DNA of 9,796 nt from Nocardioides sp. Lineage in GTDB: Bacteria > Actinomycetota > Actinomycetes > Propionibacteriales > Nocardioidaceae. The position numbers and the translations under genes are program-made. The notes below the pieces were generated by a model. The model was not told the DNA's origin. It saw nothing but the letters and a program-made list of their open reading frames with translations, and searched no databases. Numbering within the stretch: position 1 is the stretch's first letter; each line of letters starts with the position of its first letter. Location: the NCBI GenBank assembly GCA_030452025.1, contig JAKDNC010000084.1, forward strand, positions 1 through 9,796, given 5' to 3'. Below are positions 5,616 through 9,796 of the stretch, piece by piece.

Positions 5616-7339
5616 TTCTCGTAGTCGCGGATCGAGGCGTAGTTCCCGGCCGCGCGCAGCATCTCCTGGCGGCGCACCATCTCGCCCGATAGGGCGTCCT
5701 GCATCCGGTCGACGAGGGTGAGCTCCTCGGCGAGGTTGGTGATCACCGCCGAGACGTGCGGCATCTGCGACATCCCGGCGAAGGTCGCACCACCCTTGAA
5801 GTCGACCAGAACCATGTTCAGCTGTTCCGGGGAGTGGGTCATCGACAGGCCCAGGACCAGGGTGCGGAGGAACTCCGACTTCCCGGAACCGGTCGCGCCG
5901 ATCACCAGGCCGTGTGGGCCCATGCCCTGCTGGGCGGACTCCTTGATGTCCAGGTGGACCGGGCTGCCGTTGTCACCGACTCCGAATGGCACCCGGAGCC
6001 GGTCGCGGGCCGGGCGGCTCCGCCAGGCGGCGCTGGTGTCGAAGGCGAAGACGTCGCCGAGGCCGAGCAGGTCCATGAAGTCGGTCGGCCCGGTCGCCTC
6101 CCTGGTCTCCCTTCCGGCGGGGACGGTGTTGAGTGGGGCCAGGCGCCGTGCGAAGGCCTCGGCGGTGGCCAGGTCCATCTGGTCGGCGAGACCCTTGAGA
6201 GAGTCGACCCGCAGGCGGAGCGCGGTGACTGGGGCCAGGCCCAGCTCCGGGGGCAGGTCTTCGAAGTGCAGCCGCAGCCGGCTGGGATCCTCGAGCTCGT
6301 CCCACTGCCCGGGGAGGTCGATCAGGGTGACGCCGTGCAGCCCGTCGGGCGGAATGACGTGGTTGCCCGGAGGCAGCCGGCCGCCGTCGATCACCAGGAC
6401 GATGTGCGGCCGCGCAGGACCCTCGTCGGCGCCGAACCGGGGGCGCTCGCTGAGGTCCGGCGGCAGCATCGAGCCGAGGTCGTCCAGCGACGTGGCGACC
6501 ATCCGTCGCGGCCCGACGGCGTCACCCTGCTCGGCGCTGAGCGAGTGGGGCAGCCACTTCAGCCAGTCCCACTCCACGAGGTGGTCCTCGCTGGCCAGCA
6601 CCGCAACGACGACATGCTCGGGACTGTGGAACGCGGCCGCGGAGCAGAGCATCGCCCGGGCCAGGGCGCGGGCGTTGTCCCCCGGTCCGGTCAGCTCGAT
6701 GCGGTCGAAGGCGCGCAGGTCGATGGAGGCAGGCAGGTTCGGCTGGAGGCGGTGCACGACCAAGAGTCGGTGCAGCGCGGACGCGGATGCCGGGTCGACC
6801 TGCTCGACGAGGGCACTCTCCGGCGGGATCAGCTCGAGCGAGAGCGGCTGGGACGAGAGGCCGTAGCGGACGTGGAGAAAGTTGTCGTCGGTCTGGGTGT
6901 GCTCCCAGAGCCGGGAACGGTCCTCGGCCAACGCGGGGAGAGCGGACGGAGCCGGGTGGTGCCAGCCGAGCGTGGCGCGCTGCCGGTCGGCGGCGTCGCG
7001 AGCGGTCTTGCGGACGCCGGCGAGGTAGCGGAGGTACTCCGTGCGGGAACCGGTGACCTGCTGCTGGCGCTGCTTGCGCTGGCGGTCGACCATGATGACC
7101 ACGAAGCCGAGGGTGGCGAAGAGGAACATGCCGGCGGCGATCATGCTGCGCCCGCCGGTGGCGCTGCTCATGCTGGACACGACGACGATCGAGCCGACGC
7201 TGCCCAACATCGGGATCGCCATCATCAGCGCGTTGCCCGCCCCCTGGTGCGGCTGCAACTCCGGGGGCGCCTGCAGCTCGATCTTGCCAGTGGGCATCTC
7301 CGGCGGGTCGAGCCGATGGCCGCTGCGAAGCGTGGTCAC
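5537..7339 (-). CDS. eccCa: EccC N-terminal fragment (membrane anchor plus truncated ATPase 1)
   Basis: This is the 600-residue product up to the first stop. It starts with VTTLRSGHRLDPPEMPTG, then has two membrane helices (roughly NALMMAIPMLGSVGSIVVV and MIAAGMFLFATLGFVVIMV) followed by a basic RQRKQRQQQ stop-transfer segment. A cytosolic domain of about 350 residues leads to ATPase 1 with LVIGATGSGKSEFLRTL and the strand LNMVLVDFKGGATFAGM. It ends at GVDEFA, just past Walker B, so the sensor and arginine-finger portion of the ATPase is missing. The Walker B strand reads SLFRGVDEF instead of the usual run of hydrophobic residues. It would probably insert in the membrane but not hydrolyse ATP. 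This is not the natural EccCa/EccCb split of mycobacterial ESX-1, which falls after the complete first ATPase. Confidence 0.7.
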   Translation of the reverse strand: MTTLRSGHRLDPPEMPTGKIELQAPPELQPHQGAGNALMMAIPMLGSVGSIVVVSSMSSATGGRSMIAAGMFLFATLGFVVIMVDRQRKQRQQQVTGSRTEYLRYLAGVRKTARDAADRQRATLGWHHPAPSALPALAEDRSRLWEHTQTDDNFLHVRYGLSSQPLSLELIPPESALVEQVDPASASALHRLLVVHRLQPNLPASIDLRAFDRIELTGPGDNARALARAMLCSAAAFHSPEHVVVAVLASEDHLVEWDWLKWLPHSLSAEQGDAVGPRRMVATSLDDLGSMLPPDLSERPRFGADEGPARPHIVLVIDGGRLPPGNHVIPPDGLHGVTLIDLPGQWDELEDPSRLRLHFEDLPPELGLAPVTALRLRVDSLKGLADQMDLATAEAFARRLAPLNTVPAGRETREATGPTDFMDLLGLGDVFAFDTSAAWRSRPARDRLRVPFGVGDNGSPVHLDIKESAQQGMGPHGLVIGATGSGKSEFLRTLVLGLSMTHSPEQLNMVLVDFKGGATFAGMSQMPHVSAVITNLAEELTLVDRMQDALSGEMVRRQEMLRAAGNYASIRDYEKARAAGGDGAALEPMPSLFRGVDEFA

Positions 7340-7453
7340 GCAATCTCCCGTGGGTGGTCTGACTTCCGGATCGATCCTAAGGGTTGGCGCAGGGGGCGAA
7401 CACCACCTCTGCGGCGTACTACTCTTCCCTGCAGCAGTCGAAGGGAGCGTGTC
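7340..7453. promoter_or_regulatory. Divergent eccC/eccD control region
   Basis: This 114-base gap holds both promoters. For eccC, a minus-strand TAGGAT (7379-7374) fits TAnnnT and overlaps a perfect 10-bp palindrome GGATCGATCC at 7368-7377, and GGGAGA serves as ribosome binding site. For eccD, TACTCT (7420-7425) is a possible -10, and AAGGGAG (7441-7447) is a clear ribosome binding site six bases before the GTG. TCCCT (7426-7430) can pair with AGGGA (7442-7446) inside that site, which might mask it. Neither -35 is convincing. All promoter assignments here are tentative. Confidence 0.4.
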
Positions 7454-8848
7454 GTGGCGGAGACGACCACACAGGTCACGGGACAGGCAACCGCCCGGTC
7501 GGGCGGCGAGTCCGTCGCCGTGACCGTGCACGGTGCCTCCGGTGCCCTCGATCTCCTGGTTCCTCGGGAGGCCTCTGTCGCAGACGTCGCCCGGGAGTAC
7601 GCCACCTACTGCCACCTTGACTCCGTCCCGGTGTTGCTGACCCGCACGGGGCGCTCCCTCTCGCCGTCGTCGAGCCTGGGCTCTGCCGGCGTCGACACGG
7701 GGGCGGTCCTGGTCGCCACCTTCGACCCCACGCCGGCCGCGGCCCCCCGGGAGCGCCATACGCCCTCACGCGGCGAGGGCGGGAGCGGTGTCGGGGCGTC
7801 GCTGTGGTTGCTGCTGGCCGGTGCGCTCGTTGTGCTCGCCGCGGTCGTCGGCGCCCGCGCCGGCTCCGCCGCCCTCCACCTCGCCACCGTCGACCTGGTC
7901 TTCGCCAGCGCGCTTCTCGCCGTCCTTCCGTTCGGCCGGTTCGTTGACGAGCGCGCGGTGTGCGCGCCGGTCTTCTTCGCCGCCGGGGCCTACGTCGTCG
8001 TCTGGCAGCCGGGAGCCACCCAGCTGCCGATCACCGTCGGGATCGCCGGACTGGCGGCCGCGGTTGGCGCCGCCGTCGCCCGGGCCCTCGGCAGCGGCCC
8101 GCGGGCCGTGCAGAACGTGTGGATCATCGCCGGGCTGGCCGTCTTCGTCGTGCCGAGCCTGGCCCTGTTGTTCAGCGCGCCGCCGCAGGTGACCTGGGCG
8201 ATCCTGTTGATGTTCGCCATGCTGGCGGCGCGTTCGGTGCCGGGCATGGCCGTCGACGTGCCCGACCAGATGCTGATCGATCTGGAGAAGCTCGCGATCA
8301 CCGCTTGGTCCGCCCGGGATCGTCCGCGCGGACGTCGGGGGCGGATGCTCATCGCCCCGGACATGATGGCCGAGCTGCTGGCGCGCGGAGGACACATCGT
8401 GAACGCGTCCGCGGCTGCTGTGTTCGTGGTCGTGGCGATCGCCGTGCCAGCCCTGCTCCGGACCGCGGTCTACGACCTGGACCGTCAGGGCGCGAAGTTC
8501 CTGATCTTCTTCGTCGGTGCGGCCCTGCTCCTGGCCGGGCGCAGCTATCGGCACGCACCGGCGCGTGCCTTCCTGCGGTGCGCGGGCATCGTCGCGTGGG
8601 CCTGGCTCGCCGGCGCGCTGCTGACCGGTGCCTCCGAGGGAGCCGCGCTCTACGCCACCACAGGCGCGCTGCTGCTCGCCGCGGTGATCACCGTGGCGGC
8701 CGTGGCCACCGGCCGTGGCTGGCGTTCGGTGTGGTGGGCCCGTCGCGCGGAGATCGCGGAGACCCTCGTCGGAGCCTTCGGGGTCGGGTCGGTCGTGGTC
8801 GCCAGCAGCCTCTTCCGCCAAGTGTGGGAGCTGAAGTCCGGGGGCTGA
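7454..8848 (+). CDS. eccD: EccD, type VII secretion integral membrane protein
   Basis: A 464-residue membrane protein. Residues from about 20 to 92 form the YukD ubiquitin-like cytosolic domain (VAVTVHGASGALDLLVP ... GVDTGAVLVATF). From about 116 onward there are 11 hydrophobic segments, with a long cytosolic loop between segments 6 and 7 (PDQMLIDLEKLAITAWSA, then a basic RDRPRGRRGR stretch). The ubiquitin-like domain plus 11 helices is the defining architecture of EccD, which lines the inner-membrane channel of ESX secretion complexes and contacts EccC and EccB. The GTG start is chosen for the AAGGGAG site six bases upstream and because the YukD domain begins soon after; the frame stays open far upstream only as an antisense artefact of eccC. 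It is divergent from eccC and about 190 bases ahead of the Esx pair, probably in the same transcription direction. Confidence 0.9.
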   Translation: MAETTTQVTGQATARSGGESVAVTVHGASGALDLLVPREASVADVAREYATYCHLDSVPVLLTRTGRSLSPSSSLGSAGVDTGAVLVATFDPTPAAAPRERHTPSRGEGGSGVGASLWLLLAGALVVLAAVVGARAGSAALHLATVDLVFASALLAVLPFGRFVDERAVCAPVFFAAGAYVVVWQPGATQLPITVGIAGLAAAVGAAVARALGSGPRAVQNVWIIAGLAVFVVPSLALLFSAPPQVTWAILLMFAMLAARSVPGMAVDVPDQMLIDLEKLAITAWSARDRPRGRRGRMLIAPDMMAELLARGGHIVNASAAAVFVVVAIAVPALLRTAVYDLDRQGAKFLIFFVGAALLLAGRSYRHAPARAFLRCAGIVAWAWLAGALLTGASEGAALYATTGALLLAAVITVAAVATGRGWRSVWWARRAEIAETLVGAFGVGSVVVASSLFRQVWELKSGG

Positions 8849-8936
8849 CCTGCGGAAACGACCGCCGCCGGTTGCTTGTCCACAGCCCGCGCCGAGCGTC
8901 CTTGTGAATGCCCACGAGCGATGTTTGTCTGGTCGC

Positions 8937-8953
8937 GACGGGGGCGTCCCGTC
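8937..8953 (+). terminator. GC hairpin between eccD and the Esx pair
   Basis: GACGGG (8937-8942) and CCCGTC (8948-8953) form a perfect 6-bp GC stem around a GGCGT loop. It lies 90 bases after the eccD stop and 85 before the first WXG100 gene. There is no T-tract. It could attenuate transcription into, or stabilise the 5' end of, the Esx mRNA. The rest of the 190-base gap (8849-9038) shows no gene and no convincing promoter. Confidence 0.35.
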
Positions 8954-9038
8954 CTTGGCGACAAGTTCGGAAGTGTTGCCGACGAGCGTCATCTCACGAC
9001 TCGGGCGGATGGGCCGCTGCGGGGAAAGGAATCAAGCC

Positions 9039-9344
9039 ATGGGCATCAAGAAGTCAGCCGAAGTCCTGGTCGAGTCCGCCAAGGAACTCGACCGGACCTA
9101 TGTCGACGTGACGACCCGCATCACCAAGATGCGTGGGCAGCTGGACAGCCTGCAGACCCAGTGGGTCGGCCGTGGTGGCGTCGCCTTCCAGGGGACGATC
9201 AACCGCTGGCAGACCTCGGCCGACAAGGTCAAGGAGTCCCTCGAGGAGTTCGGCCAGCAGCTCCGCGACGTCGAGGCGAGCTACGGATCCACCGAAGACG
9301 TCGTCGAGAAGGCATTCAACAAGTACGAAGGCGGGCTGGGCTGA
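9039..9344 (+). CDS. WXG100 (Esx) family type VII secretion substrate, first of pair
   Basis: A 101-residue, probably all-helical protein with the WXG100 layout: helix 1 about residues 5-40, the WxG turn W42-V-G44, and helix 2 about 48-80. The C-terminal tail has Y82-G-S-T-E86, matching the YxxxD/E export motif. These proteins form antiparallel four-helix dimers and are exported by EccC-driven ESX systems. The ATG at 9039 is chosen because AAAGGA (9025-9030) lies eight bases upstream and because it gives the standard length of about 100 residues. An in-frame upstream GTG would add about 45 unstructured residues. The second WXG100 gene follows after 49 bases in the same operon, and eccD lies upstream. 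Whether it is the EsxA or EsxB counterpart cannot be decided here. Confidence 0.9.
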   Translation: MGIKKSAEVLVESAKELDRTYVDVTTRITKMRGQLDSLQTQWVGRGGVAFQGTINRWQTSADKVKESLEEFGQQLRDVEASYGSTEDVVEKAFNKYEGGLG

Positions 9345-9393
9345 CCGCTCGCCCCAGCCAACCCGAACACCCCACGAACAGTAGGAGAAGCCA

Positions 9394-9693
9394 ATGCCCC
9401 AGCTCGGAGACCTGAAGGTCGGATACGAAGCCCTCGACCAGGCTGCCGCCGACATCCTGACCGCCTCGTCGGACCTGGATGACCGCCTCGACCAGCTCGA
9501 GCGCTTCATGAACGCCCAGAAGGAACACTGGAGCGGTCAGGACGCCGCGGCCTACGAGGAGGCCCGTCTGAAGTGGAACAAGGCGATGCTCGACATGAAC
9601 GGCATCCTCCGCGAGGTCGCCCGGTCGGTGAACCTCTCCAAGGAGGAGTACATGGCGGCCGAGCGCAACAACGCCAACCGCTTCCAGCGCTGA
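9394..9693 (+). CDS. WXG100 (Esx) family type VII secretion substrate, second of pair
   Basis: A 99-residue helical protein. The WxG turn is W46-S-G48 (HWSGQDAAAYEEARLKW after it is typical of the family), with helix 1 at about 10-42 and helix 2 at about 50-80. The tail contains Y86-M-A-A-E90, a YxxxD/E export motif. A strong ribosome binding site AGGAG (9383-9387) lies six bases before the ATG. It is 49 bases downstream of the first WXG100 gene and almost certainly cotranscribed; the two probably form a heterodimer that is exported together by the EccC/EccD system. Homology to a particular mycobacterial Esx protein is not assigned. Confidence 0.9.
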   Translation: MPQLGDLKVGYEALDQAAADILTASSDLDDRLDQLERFMNAQKEHWSGQDAAAYEEARLKWNKAMLDMNGILREVARSVNLSKEEYMAAERNNANRFQR

Positions 9694-9730
9694 GCACCGA
9701 CCAGATCGGTCGTCGACTGACGGTAGTCTG

Positions 9731-9796
9731 ATGCGCGCGCCCCCCGGCCGGGGGGCGGGCCAGGGTGCCAACCAGTGGGGGACCGGGGGTCGGTTG
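9731..9796 (+). other. Possible start of a further gene, cut by the window edge
   Basis: Two frames stay open to the edge. The ATG at 9731 would give MRAPPGRGAGQGANQW and onward, translating through the palindrome. The GTG at 9765 would give MPTSGGPGVG, starting just after the palindrome. A TAnnnT box (TAGTCT, 9724-9729) lies just upstream. Neither has a clear ribosome binding site and the length is too short to identify a family. Confidence 0.2.
9738..9757. terminator. 20-bp GC-only perfect palindrome after the Esx operon
   Basis: Arms CGCCCCCCGG (9738-9747) and CCGGGGGGCG (9748-9757) are exactly complementary, giving an 8-bp stem with a GGCC loop as RNA. It lies 45 bases after the stop of the second WXG100 gene. 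A weaker 5-bp hairpin (ACCGA/TCGGT, 9696-9710) precedes it. There is no T-tract. It may be a strong terminator-like stem, or it may sit in the leader or start of a following gene. Confidence 0.5.

Larger units (their letters stand above)
3356..7339 (-). pseudogene. eccC: eccC, type VII secretion FtsK/SpoIIIE-type ATPase, interrupted by two in-frame stops
   Basis: Read through, this is one frame of 1327 residues, the usual length of an unsplit EccC, the motor ATPase of ESX/type VII secretion. The GTG at 7339 has GGGAGA upstream as ribosome binding site. Order: N-terminal region; two transmembrane helices within about 30-85; a linker domain; ATPase 1 (Walker A GATGSGKS at 481-488, Walker B ending DE at 597-598); ATPase 2 (GGPRTGKS at 838-845, VFLVVDGW around 947); ATPase 3 (GDGQSGKS at 1125-1132, YVLVDDYD around 1222). 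Codons 601 (TAG) and 608 (TAA) are stops inside ATPase 1, right after Walker B; both sit where the family has Glu/Asp. No frameshift is present. If real, no working motor is made unless the stops are read through. Sequence error is an equal alternative. Divergent from eccD. Confidence 0.85.

Noticed and set aside
3356..7339. Natural EccCa/EccCb split as in mycobacterial ESX-1
   Set aside because: That split falls after the full first ATPase domain. Here the break is inside ATPase 1, the conserved coding sequence continues directly after the stops, and the downstream ATG has no ribosome binding site.
7340..7759. Upstream extension of the eccC frame on the minus strand to 7759
   Set aside because: It would overlap the eccD start and its YukD domain and adds low-complexity Gly/Arg-rich sequence. 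The GTG at 7339 has a ribosome binding site and gives normal family length.
5756..8848. A plus-strand open frame of more than 1000 codons covering eccC antisense and continuing into eccD
   Set aside because: Only the part from 7454 has family similarity and a ribosome binding site. The upstream 1700 bases are the antisense of conserved eccC coding sequence, a common effect of high GC.
8904..9038. A longer N-terminus for the first WXG100 protein from an upstream in-frame GTG
   Set aside because: It would make the protein about 146 residues, outside the family norm, and the ATG at 9039 has a good AAAGGA site.
1..9796. CRISPR arrays, tRNA or rRNA genes, insertion sequences
   Set aside because: No spaced direct-repeat array, cloverleaf-like sequence, transposase frame or terminal inverted repeats were seen on either strand.

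Overview
The window is GC-rich DNA with densely packed genes and frequent GTG starts. It carries two or three probable leaderless promoters and the core of a type VII (ESX) secretion locus. It is almost certainly actinobacterial. The gene families and their order suggest a Nocardioides-like member of the Propionibacteriales, but that placement comes from memory of the families and not from a search.

Layout, left to right. (1) Positions 1-173, minus strand: the N-terminus of a FAD-dependent dehydrogenase of the fumarate-reductase/ketosteroid-dehydrogenase type. A perfect match to the published KstR steroid-repressor consensus lies upstream of it. (2) 274-1803, plus strand: a CPA1/NhaP2-type potassium/proton antiporter with a C-terminal RCK_C domain. 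(3) 1813-2630, minus strand: a coupled pair made of a membrane-anchored LytR_C-domain protein and a small conserved actinobacterial protein usually called 'VapB family'. (4) 2705-3349, plus strand: a LysE/RhtB exporter. (5) 3356-7339, minus strand: eccC, the three-ATPase motor of the type VII system. It is interrupted by two in-frame stop codons seven codons apart, inside the first and catalytic ATPase domain. (6) 7454-8848, plus strand: eccD, the polytopic channel component, divergent from eccC. (7) 9039-9344 and 9394-9693, plus strand: two WXG100 (Esx) substrates downstream of eccD. (8) After 9693: hairpin-forming sequence and possibly the start of another gene.

The ESX genes form one functional unit. 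EccD has the architecture of the membrane pore, EccC would recognise and power export of the WXG100 pair, and the two small proteins are the likely secreted substrates. EccB, EccE and mycosin are not in the window. The main question is whether eccC is really broken. The frame is intact on both sides, all flanking motifs are conserved, and both stops are explained by G-to-T changes in glutamate codons. However, the surrounding stretch of about 100 bases also has odd codon use and a damaged Walker B strand, so local sequence error is as likely as real decay.

Other observations concern regulation. Both convergent gene pairs have their two stop codons inside a shared inverted repeat. A (CGGCCCA)x3 tandem repeat sits where the antiporter's ribosome binding site should be. 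Two minus-strand genes have a -10 box exactly six bases before the start codon, as expected for leaderless transcripts.
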